A stretch of DNA of 64,000 bases from Halichoerus grypus. Taxonomy: Eukaryota > Chordata > Mammalia > Carnivora > Phocidae. The stretch lies in NCBI RefSeq assembly GCF_964656455.1, contig NC_135712.1:68081239-68145238 (forward strand), read 5' to 3'. The notes beneath the pieces are model-generated. The model searched no databases and was not told the origin of the DNA. It saw only the letters and a program-made list of their open reading frames with translations. The first letter of the stretch is position 1, and the number at the start of each line of letters is the position of its first letter. The position numbers and the translations under genes are program-made. Shown piece by piece: positions 1 through 9,475 of the stretch.

Positions 1-264
1 TTGGGAGGTGGTTTCATGTGGGGTGAAAATGAGTTAAAAGTACACTCACATGTAGCTTCTGTCCCCTTTTATCACCTCCACACTATCCTTAAACTCTATC
101 AGTTAAAGCTATTGATTTGCATGACCAGGCTCCTTTAAAAACCAAAGAAAAACCTAAAACTTTAAAGTTGGGAAATATTGAGCACAGTGGTAGGCTTATT
201 TTGCCGATTGACTTACTTTTTAGGCAGTGTGAAGAATGGTTCAGTGTGATGAAGCTTTGAGATC

Positions 265-450
265 AAAATGGCTTGGTTTAGCTCACAATTCCACCACTCA
301 CTGCTGTGTAATGTTGGGTACCTCTCTAGGCCTCAGTTTCCCCATTTATAAGATGCTGACAATATCAGTATTTATCTCATAGTGTTATTGTATGAAGTGA
401 TGTCACACATGTAAAAAGCCCAGTAAATGTTAGCTATTAATTCTTAACCC
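265..450 (+). repeat. MIR SINE (ancient)
   Basis: The order of parts matches a MIR core on the + strand: a 'ctgtgtaatgttgggtacctc' type tRNA-related segment, then 'cctcagtttccccatttata', then 'catagtgttattgtatgaag' and an end resembling the MIR tail ('cagtaaatgttagctatta'). It is strongly diverged, as expected for a repeat predating the placental radiation. Boundaries are approximate. Confidence 0.65.
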
Positions 451-1954
451 TTACTGCCTAAAATCTAACTTTTGGATGAGAAGGGGATGGGGGATCAGGA
501 GGGGATCTAAGACCTGGAGGCCTAGGGGGGCAGGTCTCAAAGGGGTGGGGGAGACAGAAAGGGTCAGGAGTGCTGAGTACTGGTACTTTGAGAGGAGGCA
601 CCTGAGAGTTGGAGGTGAGGGAGGGAACCAAAGACCAACATTCACTTGCCTTGAAGTTTAGCCCAAGGCCTATGGGGGAAACTTCAGCCTCAGGCTGCCC
701 TCTGTACCTTGTGAGTGGGATGTGTTTCCTGCAGGAGCAGAGTCATCCATCAGTAGCTCCTTTTAAGGCCCTGCCTCGTCACCTTGAGGCTCCCTGCCAG
801 GCAGCTGAGCTGGGCTACCTCTGAGGGGGCAGTCACCCTGCTGCCTCCTGCTGGCTCCGTCCACCAGCTCAAGGTGCTTCCCGCCTCTCTGGAGTTCCTT
901 CTCCATTAAGTAGATTAAGGGCTCGGCTGACCTAGCCCAGAATAATGGACACACTAATTGGCAGTCATTAGAGGGCCTCAGCATTGATAAATCTTCAGGC
1001 CCTGGGCAGTATCTGCTGAAATCCATTCTTATCGACCAGTTCAGGAGAGAAGGATCCAAGAGCCAAGGTGAAAGCCTGGTCTTGCTGCCGAGGGGGAGGG
1101 GCTGAGGCAGCCGGTCCTCAGTGGTGCCAGAAGGGTAGGGTAGGCCCTGGGCAGAAGCAGTGAAAGAAGAGGAAGGCAGAGGAAGGGCTTTACTTTTTAA
1201 ATAGGAAAGATGGTAGGTAGTAGTAGTCTGGGCAGCAGATTGGGCAAGAGATTATGTCAGAGGCAAAGGAACGTAGCTTTGTCTACACTGTGGCCACCGT
1301 GGCCGCTGGACCTGTCCTGGCCATTTCATCAGAGTCAAGCAGCCTGTTGGTCCTGTTGATATGATGGCTTTGAATGGGCATGCTCTCTTTCCCAGATGTT
1401 CATCTCCAGCCACCCCTGAGCCCATGGCATGGCATCTGAGCCCTCAGGAGAGGAGCGCTGTGCAGAAGTTGAAGGAGCTGTTCTCCTGAGGACTCTGCGT
1501 GACATACGGGTACAGAGGATGCCACCTTGCGAACACAGAGTGGGGAAGAAGGGCTTCGCTTCCATCAGGGCTTGACCCCGGGGCTGTGGGGACTCTGGGG
1601 AACTCAGGCGGTCTGGCACTCGGAGTGCTGAGGGTCTGAGGGCTCTGGAGCAGCACTCTGGGTCAGATGCTGGTACCCTCAGAGAGGGCACCTTGCGCAT
1701 CTGCCGGCAGCAGTGGGCAGCCAGAGCAGGAGAAGGACGTGGCAGGTGTGGCCAGCGGAGTGCTCGGTGAGCACAGGGAGATGTGAGCAGGGCTCCTGAA
1801 CATCATGGGATCAGACTTTCCAGGGGCTGGGATACTACATGAGAAAGGAAATCAGGCCAACAACAGGGTTGCCTCTACTAAGGGGGACTTCTTGTCTGGT
1901 GAGGACTAGAAAACTCAAGTTGTAGAAGAAACATCTTGGCATTGAGGTACTCCT
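451..1954. other. Unique noncoding stretch; possible conserved block near 900-1060
   Basis: No recognisable repeat and no convincing exon. The short open frames here have no familiar protein content. About 900-1060 contains homeodomain-like cores (ACTAATTG, GTCATTAG) and a TTGATAAAT in otherwise non-repetitive sequence, which is the texture of a conserved noncoding element. This is only an impression, because conservation cannot be measured here. Confidence 0.3.
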
Positions 1955-2400
1955 TAAATTGGCAAATATTTATTGAATACCTATTCTACAAAGGTACTAT
2001 TATGATAGTGAACAAGACAGGCAGTCTTTGTCTTCATGGAAATTACAGCAAAGGGAAAGGATTATTTAGTTGGAAAGTGCCGTGGAGCAGAGAAGAGAAT
2101 TCCAGTTGTAGATCTTAACTTGAAAGACCTTGAAGGATGGGTAGAAGCTGCACTTGTGGAGATGGAGGAGAGCCACAGAGGAAAGGTACAGAGTAGGAGG
2201 GTTTGGTGAGTTTGGGAAATGGTCTTTATGTGGAGGTTGTATGTGTATGCTCATTTTGAGCATGTGTGCAGGGTATTTGGGACAATAAGAGAGAAAGCTG
2301 GAAAGGTCGGCTGAGTGGGCTTTATGTTCCACACTAGAGTTTTAGGATTTTATTTAGTAGTTTATGGGCAGCTATTGGGAGATTTTTGAGCAAGGAAATT
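1955..2400 (-). repeat. L2-type LINE 3' fragment (ancient)
   Basis: Starts with 'aaatatttattgaatacct' and 'gtgaacaagacaggcagtc', which is the reverse complement of the L2 3' end. It continues with a 'gggcagctattgggag ... tttttgagcaaggaaatta' segment typical of the same ancient LINE group. It is heavily diverged and the right boundary is uncertain. Confidence 0.5.
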
Positions 2401-3418
2401 AACTTGATCAATCCTTTCCTGTCCCCGGCTGAGGTCACTTAGTAGCATTGGTGTTGGGCAGGGCTTCAGGCCATGATTGTTTCAATATGTTCTCTTCCTG
2501 GCTTTCTCACGGGAGCAGTCGTAATTTTATTTTTACCCACATCTCTGTTTTGGGTGTGCTTCAGATTAGCAGCTCTATGCTTCCAGTTGGAAGAGAGCTT
2601 CTGTTCAAAGTGCTGTGTGGGTGGAGTCCTTCCGCCACTGTCCAAGGCCTGCTGCCCCTCCTGGGTGTTGACCTTGGCTGTAGAGGGTGTGTCCCTTGAT
2701 TTAATGGTGTTTGCTTCCCCTACTTTTTCAGCTCCTTCCCCATGCTTCTGAATGACCCAGGGTTCCTGCAGGGAGGTTGAGCAAGGGGCAGCTTGTTGTT
2801 TGGGTGTTAGCTAGGGGCAACAACTAATAAATGAATGGTCAGTTATTTCTGGAATGTAGGTCTTTGCTTTAGCCAGATTTACTTCCATTTTATCATAAAT
2901 ACAAGCAGCTTCATAAATTTAAATTGGTTTCCAGAAACAGATGCTGGTTCCAGGAATATTTCTCGGTATGGAAGACAGGATTGTCAACAAAGATGGGGAT
3001 GCATTTTTAAAGATAAGATCTATTTGCCAGGAGATGGTCTACGGAGAAACAAATTTGGTGGTTTAAAACTCTGTGTATCCAGATGAAGGGTATGATGCAG
3101 ATTTAACTTTCAGTGACTGTGATGTTTTAAAAATATCCCTGTGGTGCTGTTAGCTTAGTTGGCCTGGACACTGTATTCATGAGGGGAAGGCTGTGGCTCA
3201 GCTCTCATCCCTCTGTTGGACAGATAACTTCTCTCTGGCCATGGTTAGAGACTGCATCTTCCATTCCAGCTGGTAGTCTCTCTGTAGCTTTTGATTAGTC
3301 ATGCAAGGGCCAGCAAAAATAGTATAGACAGACAACAAAAATCTAGTCTTTCTACTGGAAAAATAATTCAGAGAAAGTGGCCTGTTGATAATGGTTGTGT
3401 TGCAGTTTAGTTTTTGTA
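2401..3418. other. Unique noncoding stretch
   Basis: I see no repeat, splice-flanked open frame or RNA gene. The open frames at 2448-2751 overlap in two registers and contain no recognisable domain, so they look like chance frames. Confidence 0.3.
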
Positions 3419-3612
3419 CTTTGATTATGTACTTCTTATGTGCCAGGAACTGTCCTAGGTGCTTATCTCAAATGTCACAATAGTACTGTCCCTATATTAC
3501 AGATGAGAAAACTGAGACTCAAAGAAGTTATGTGACTTTCCCAAGTCAATGAGCATGTATAATGGATTCTAACCTAGGTTTTCTTATTCTAAACCTCGTG
3601 TTCTTTCCTGTC
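3419..3612 (-). repeat. MIR SINE (ancient), minus strand
   Basis: Reads as the reverse complement of MIR: 'cttatgtgccaggaactgtc', then 'ttacagatgagaaaactgag', then 'aagttatgtgactttcccaa', ending near 'cctcgtgttctttcc'. All main blocks are in order. Confidence 0.75.
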
Positions 3613-5190
3613 CTCCATCTGGACACTGGGATGAGAATACCCATACCCTAGATGCCTAGAGGAAGGATCAGATGTTGGACCATTCAGTGATATCTTGGGA
3701 TCTCCTCTGGCCATGAAAGTATATTTGGCTATGACCATAGGCCTCTTCTTGCTTTGAAGCAGAGTTACCTCTATCCCATTTGACGTCCAAGTTAACATCT
3801 GCTCATTGCCAACTGGACCCCTGGAGACTTCTCTCTATCTTCCAGCCCCCAACCCCCTGCTGAATTGAGGAAGTGACAGATGGAAGATCAAGTGGCAGAT
3901 GGAAGATCAGATTTCAGACATTGCAGGCTTCATTCTGACCTACAATAGCTCGGAGAGAGAGGAGGGGGTACTGGCCAGTGCGTGGACAAGTTGAGCTGCT
4001 GCCCTGAGCTGGGGGTCTATACTGGGAATTTCTTTTATGAAAAAGGAAAACAGTGGTGTTTTTTCCTTGAGCATGTGGTAGAGAAAGAATCAGCAAATTA
4101 TTTGATTACTTAAATAACTAAAACATTAAGAATCATCTCTGGAGAAGGCAGAATTGGTGTAATTTGAAAGGTACTAGGAAAGTGCTTTCTGCCCAAAACT
4201 TCTCTTACCCTGGCAGTGCCTTGGCACCCAGAATAGTTCATTCATTCTTTTGGGCTAATAAACCACAGCTAATCCTTTAATGAGTGTGAAAATAATGCAC
4301 CCTGGTGTTAATTTAAGATTCCTTGGCTCCGGAAGAAGTAGAGGAACAGAGGCTTTGTGTGTGGGGGGGTGCGAGTGTGGAGTGGGGTGGGTGGTGTCTA
4401 GAGTGAATGGATGACTCAGACGTGGTGGGAGTGTTCTGGGACGCCTTCCTGGAGGAGAGAAACACTTAACATGGTGTGATGGTAGAGGATTGTTCCTTCA
4501 GGAGCTGTGGATTGGGGCATTCACCAAGTTACTGAACATCAGTTTTTAGTTTCTCAGATAATGGAATTAGCTCTAGTAGTCAAGGTACAAAGCCATTATT
4601 AACTTATAAGCTTTTATAATTGCTTTTTGGAAGCCCTTTCTGCTTTGGCATAGTAAATCTCCTTCACAGTGCCAGGGATTTAAAATTTTTAGAAATGACA
4701 TTTAATTAATGTAAAAGGTAAAATCTCTTTGGATTTCAAGCTGCCTTGGGAACCTTCTCGCCTCCTCCCAGGTGTCATCCAGGAAGCCTCCCTGAGGGAG
4801 CCGTGGAGGGAGGCAGAGAAGAGTGCCTTCCCTAGGAGTGACTGCTGCACTTTCTGGACCCAAGCAACATTCCGTGGGGCTGCAAGAGACACTTCCATCT
4901 GTGGCAGGAGCCAGATTTCTGGGAGGCTGAGTGGTGAGCTCTCAGCTGGGGTCAGGCCAGAGAGACCACATATGGCAGACGGCTCGGCTCTGGCTGCCAC
5001 TTGATGGGGGCTGCTCTTGGGGCCAAGGGAGTGGGAGTGGCAGAGACTTCTCCCTGTGAAGGACACAGGGGAAGTTCCTCTTCAGATCTAGGGAAGTTTT
5101 AGCAAGTGAATGGGGATTATGCCATCTCTGCGGGAGAGTTTTCTGAGGAGACTGTGAAGATGTGCATAAATATGAACAGTTTAAAGGTGC
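3613..5190. other. Unique noncoding stretch with a G-rich tract
   Basis: No gene is recognised. A G-rich tract at about 4359-4405 (a run of seven G, then GGGG and GGG runs with short spacers) could form a G-quadruplex on the + strand. The overlapping opposite-strand frames at 4689-5066 and 4729-5004 have no domain content. Confidence 0.3.

Positions 5191-5191
<1 letters not shown>

Positions 5192-5224
<33 letters not shown>
5192..5224. repeat. (AC)n dinucleotide microsatellite, about 16 units
   Basis: Uninterrupted AC repeat of about 33 bp followed directly by GAGAGA. It is long and pure enough to be length-polymorphic in a population. Confidence 0.97.
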
Positions 5225-5227
<3 letters not shown>

Positions 5228-5398
5228 AGAAACTCTCTGCCGCTGACACAGGTTCTGGATATTACTAAGAGTTCTGTACATCTCTATATAAGATTAATAG
5301 AAACACTCACTTAGGCCACATGTAAACAGGTTAGGCAATGAGGCCTATTTAGTTATGGAACTCTAATAAAAGTAAACAAATTCCATTTCTTTTATTTT

Positions 5399-5635
5399 TA
5401 TAACTATGTCTTATTTTTTTTAAAGATTTTATTTATTTATTTGAGAGAGAGAGACAGATAGTGACAGAGATAGCGAGAAAGAGTACAAGCAGGGAGGAGA
5501 AGGAGAAGCAGGCTCCCACTGAGCAGGGAGCCTGACGTGGGGCTCGATCCCAGGACCCTGGGATCATGACCTGAGCTGAAGGCAGACACTTAACCAACTG
5601 AGCCACCCAGGTGCCCCTATAACTATGTCTTATTT
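5399..5635 (-). mobile_element. CanSINE (tRNA-Lys SINE) with 18-bp target-site duplication
   Basis: The SINE body is 5417-5617 on the minus strand. Read on the + strand it runs from the T-rich tail (taaagattttatttatttat) through a GA-rich block and the 'gggatcatgacctgagctga' segment to the head 'gagccacccaggtgcccc'. It is flanked by a perfect 18-bp duplication, TATAACTATGTCTTATTT, at 5399-5416 and 5618-5635. The perfect duplication indicates fairly recent L1-mediated insertion. The arctoid-type internal sequence is the best taxonomic marker in the window. Confidence 0.97.
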
Positions 5636-5890
5636 GAGCATGTATTATATACCAGGTTAGTCCTAAATACCAGAACTGTATCTTCTCATTTGTCACAACA
5701 CCACTGGGAGGTAGCTGTAATTAATTGTTTCCAGTTTATAAAGCACCTCTGTCATCTCATTTGATTCTTCCGACGGACAGTATATTTCCACGTTGTACGA
5801 GTGGGAAATGGCCAGAGGTGGTGATATTGGAGTTGGAACTCACAGCTCCTTACTGCGACTCCTGTCTCCTTTTGACTGTACCACAGTGCC
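5636..5890 (-). repeat. MIR-like fragments, minus strand
   Basis: 'gcatgtattatataccagg' just right of the CanSINE and 'catctcatttgattcttc ... gtgggaaatggccagaggt' resemble reverse-complement MIR blocks. The copy is too diverged to tell whether this is one element or two, and the CanSINE at 5417 seems to have landed beside or inside it. Confidence 0.4.
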
Positions 5891-7484
5891 CTCACTCTTC
5901 CTCACCCCCGCCTTGTTCTACAGAAAGTTTCTTGGGATTTTGTGTCTGAGAGAGGTATCTGAGCAGGATGAGCTTTGAGGATGTCGATGGGGTTGAGAAC
6001 AAAGTGACAGGGAGCAGGGAATGGAGACTGACCGGCAGGGCCCTGGGGGATGCGTCAGGGGCAGCGCAGGCATGGCTTAGGCTCCGGGTGCAGAGGGAGC
6101 TGGAAAGGAAAAACTGCCACTTTGGGGAAGAACGAGGCTATTCCCAACATCTCCATATCTATGAGGGGACTGACAATACAAAGACTCACTGATGAATGGG
6201 CAGAAGTTTTCAGGCCCAAGAAGATATTAAAATAAATATTTAATTGGAACAAATTATGCTGTGAATCATTAAGACAAACATAAATCTCATGAATAAGGTT
6301 TCTCTTATTTCTCTGAATCTCAATGAAATATTTATTGAGGAAAATGAAGTCAGCTCACTGCTTTGCATGACTAAATGTCATTGCTGACTTCCAAGAGCAG
6401 CTTCCTCAGGATCCTTTGGGATCCTGAGGGTGGGTAAGGAGGCAGGAATACTTCTAGGCTGACCCAACATGGGCAAGAATCAGACTGCTCAGATCTGGAA
6501 AGACTGAAGCAAAGTCTAGCGTTGTGTCTGGGATAGAAAAGGGAATTTGATTTTTGGTCATTTAGTTTTGATTTTGAAGGTCCTGAGGTACTTTCTAATT
6601 TGGGGAAGGGGGAGGATGGGCTTTAGGGTAAATGCCTTAAATTTTCAGTTGTTAAATCCTGAGACATCCTATGAGTATGTCTAGAACTGAGAACTCTCTG
6701 ATTTTGGTTAATGCCCTTGTAGGTGACACACAGATATCCTGATGCCACCCCTGGTCTGCTGGCTGAGCGTGCCCTGCCAGTGCTAATCATGTGCTCGTTG
6801 GTGGGATAGGTGGTAGGACTCACAGCTGCCTGTGGGGATTAGGAGAGCGTCATCACCTCCCCTGATCTCACCTAGGCGAGTAAAGGATATTGGTCCATCT
6901 CCCCGCAGAGGTCAGCTCCAGCCACTGACTTCCTTAACTGTGACATCCCCTAAGGGTGATCAGAGCAGAGCTGGCTATTCTAGGAGACGGATTTCGAGAG
7001 ACTAAGCCAAAAGATAGCAAGTATGGGTCCATGGGGCTATGAGGATACCCTGGGTCTCTTGCCTCTCTGGACAGGCTCTGGCTACAGCTGTGCCCCTGAC
7101 AGGGTGGGTGGCCCTGACTCCTGGGTTCATGATCTTTTGGCAGGTAGATCCTGTGTGGGTCACATGATGGATGTTTCCATGGGTGGTCTTGCTGTCCAAA
7201 GTCAGGCTTGCTGCTCCAATTTCGTTATGGTTTTCTTCTTGGAATGCACAGGTGGCTTATGTCAGTCCTCCTGGATGAAAGATAACTTTATTCCTTCCTC
7301 ACAAACACAGTGCTCTAGTCTGAGAGAAAGCTTAGCCAGCACCTTGGGGGAATGTAGGTAACTAGAGCTGACTATATTGTTTTCCTTGGCCTTGGCCTTC
7401 CCATTTTCTAAATCTAGGGTATGATTAACAGGATTGGCATGGAAGGGGAACCCCCCACTGCTAGCAGAATTACTGAATTCAACT
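5891..7484. other. Unique noncoding stretch
   Basis: No repeat family or exon is recognised. It contains the perfect inverted repeat listed at 6404-6429. Open frames such as 7023-7361 (+) are overlapped by frames on the other strand and show no domain. Confidence 0.3.
6404..6429. repeat. Perfect 11-bp inverted repeat with 4-nt loop
   Basis: The left arm CCTCAGGATCC (6404-6414) and right arm GGATCCTGAGG (6419-6429) are exact reverse complements separated by TTTG. As RNA this is a stable short hairpin; as DNA it could extrude a small cruciform. It is too short for a microRNA precursor and no run of T follows, so no function is assigned. Confidence 0.9.
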
Positions 7485-7615
7485 AAATATGTACTGAGAA
7501 TGAGCCATGTCCCAGCGCTGGGTTGGATGCTCTAGAAGATACAGAAATGTTAACAGAGAGATTCTTGTCTTTGAAGAAATTTACAAGCTAGATGGGGAAA
7601 TGAAACATATATATG
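7485..7615 (-). repeat. L2 LINE 3' end fragment, minus strand
   Basis: 'aaatatgtactgagaatgag', 'ccatgtcccagcgctgggtt' and 'tttacaagctagatgggga' follow the reverse complement of the L2 3' terminus in order. An ATAT-rich stretch follows. Confidence 0.5.
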
Positions 7616-7884
7616 TATATATCACATAACTAGATAAGTGTTCATTCAGTGTTTATTTACCCAGCATTTTCTCTTAGCAGACCATGAAGAAATCAGAAAT
7701 GCTTTTACCCTCAAGCTGCTTAAAAAGACATGTTCATAATTATATTGTAAAGCAAAGAATAAGAGGAGTTCCAGGAAAATGCTCTTTGTGAAAGACTGTA
7801 TTTAATGCCAGGAGATAAACATTACTTCTATTAGTAGATCAGAGGATGGAGCCACCAGACAGAGATTTTGACTCTTTAGATTGC

Positions 7885-7972
7885 TCTATCCCCAGAAGCT
7901 AGCACACTGCCTGGTACATATAATGCTTAAATAAATAAATAAATAAATGTTGAATGAATGAATGAATTTTGC
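7885..7972 (+). repeat. L2 3' end with AAAT and GAAT simple repeats
   Basis: 'atccccagaagctagcacac ... tgcctggtacata' is the L2 terminal block on the + strand. It is followed by AAAT repeats (about 7930-7949) and GAAT repeats (about 7953-7968), the usual decay products of the L2 tail (TGAATGAATGA). Confidence 0.65.
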
Positions 7973-9289
7973 TAGGCTGGAGTGATCAGAGACAGCCTTA
8001 AGGAAGAAGTCCAGCTTGAGTGAGATATTTAAAACATAATAGAATTTGGGTAGGACTGGGGAGGGCATTTCAGGTTTTTCAGGGGAAATCACTGCTACCT
8101 CCATAGCACTCTGATATTGATTTCTCTTTCATGTTTATAAAATACTGTATAAGTCACTCATGAGCATTCAGCCATTTCTTACCTTCTTTATCATACCATT
8201 AGGGAAAGGTTGACTCTGGGGCCCCTGAACCTGATTGTATGAGAAAGTGCAAGAAATAGCGATTTATTTTTACTTGCAGCATTTCTATAGTTTGGGGATG
8301 CCTTTGAAGCCCTGTTGAATGAGACTGTGGATTGAAATTCTCCAAAAGGCCATTAATTATTGAATTTGCTTTGTTGTAAAACAAAGGAGATGCTTACAGG
8401 TGTCAGCTGTTGAAGATGTAGAGTGAGTTAGTATCAGAGATGGGCAATGGAAGTCTGTCTGTGGTCTTAGGACATCACCTGGCCACTCCTTTCCTTTGTG
8501 TGATTTACCGCCCTGCTTTACACTCAAGATGGTGGACAGCAATGACATCTAGTCATTGTGCTCCTAATCACAGGCAGACCTGCTCGCAGACACTGAGGGA
8601 AGAAGACAGGACACTGTCAGCACACTGCTGCAGGGAAGATGGGCAAGGTGGCTTCAGATGTCACATAGCATCCTTCTCTCTTTGGTCTCCCAGGGGCTTT
8701 CTGTGCGGCAATCAGAGATTTTAGTTATGACTCTAAAAACAAGTCCCCATGAGAGAATTATGGGCTGTTAATCTTGTCAAATGGTGAGGTGAATGGTGTC
8801 AGGGAGTTCGGCTGCAGTGGCTGTAATGGAAGTTTCGCAGGTGGTGGTGCTAAGGAGAAGGAGAAAAAATTCCTGGCGTCATGGGGATGACTTACCTTCT
8901 GGGAAGTGGGACTAGATGTCTCAGTGTGGTCTGTGTTGCTGGAGGAGGCTTGCCATCACTCTGCTGCTGCTGTTGTAACCTCGAGCAGGTTCTGGGGGCT
9001 GGATCTGCCATCCTCATGTCTGGGAGTGCATAAAGCCAGCCTGTAGGATCCTTCTCAATGGGCCTCTCTCTAATGATGTGCATGGAAACTTGACTTCTGA
9101 GCATACATGGTAAAGCTGTGGCGAGAGTCTGTATTTAGCACTGTAGGGACAAGGAAGACGTTCAGAGGCATTTAAGCCAAATCTGTGCTGAGCCTGCAGA
9201 AGAGGCACAACCCTATTTCAGATGCTGGAAGTATAAGAAAGACATACGGTCTTTGCACGACCACCAACAAAAGCAGCCTCTTCACAATG
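7973..9289. other. Mostly unique noncoding stretch
   Basis: Apart from the duplicated 119-bp unit (8436-8554) no repeat or exon is recognised. The segment 8735-8830 (around 'gagagaattatgggctgtta') looks unique and could be conserved, but nothing in it can be named. Confidence 0.3.
8436..8554 (+). repeat. 119-bp duplicated unit, copy A
   Basis: Matches 10595-10713 in the same orientation over 119 bp with a single mismatch (C at 8489, T at 10648). The match starts and stops abruptly on both sides. There is no poly(A) and no obvious target-site duplication, and the unit does not resemble a known interspersed repeat. Both copies contain an open frame beginning ATGGGCAATGGAAG, which I regard as chance. 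Confidence 0.95.
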
Positions 9290-9475
9290 TATAAAAAGCT
9301 TTCATATGTGTTATCTCATTTGAAATCCACAATAGCCTTCTGAGATAGGTAGGGCAATGATTATCATCACCCTTTTCCAGATGAGGAAACTGAAGCTCAA
9401 ACAAGTTAAGAGATTTTGCCTAAGGTGGCCCAGCTAGCAAGCAGAAGCCAAGCCTTGAATTCAGGGCCTCTTGCT
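9290..9475 (-). repeat. MIR SINE (ancient), minus strand
   Basis: Reverse-complement MIR order: 'gttatctcatttgaaatcc', 'ctgagataggtagggcaatg', 'ccagatgaggaaactgaagc', 'caagttaagagattttgcc', 'ccagctagcaagcagaagcc'. Confidence 0.75.

Noticed and set aside
5414..5620. tRNA gene suggested by tRNA-like head of the CanSINE
   Set aside because: The tRNA-like part is the SINE promoter region, with a retroposon body, A-rich tail and target-site duplication; it is not a functional tRNA gene. The same holds for the other three CanSINEs and for MIR heads.
7930..7970. AAAT/GAAT repeat as a CRISPR-like or regulatory array
   Set aside because: It is the simple-repeat tail of an L2 element. No spaced direct repeats of the CRISPR type exist anywhere in the window.
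8441..8724. Identical ATG-initiated frames in both 119-bp copies as a duplicated small gene
   Set aside because: The shared frame ends in different ways in the two copies and has no recognisable motif or splice signal; the duplication is better treated as noncoding.
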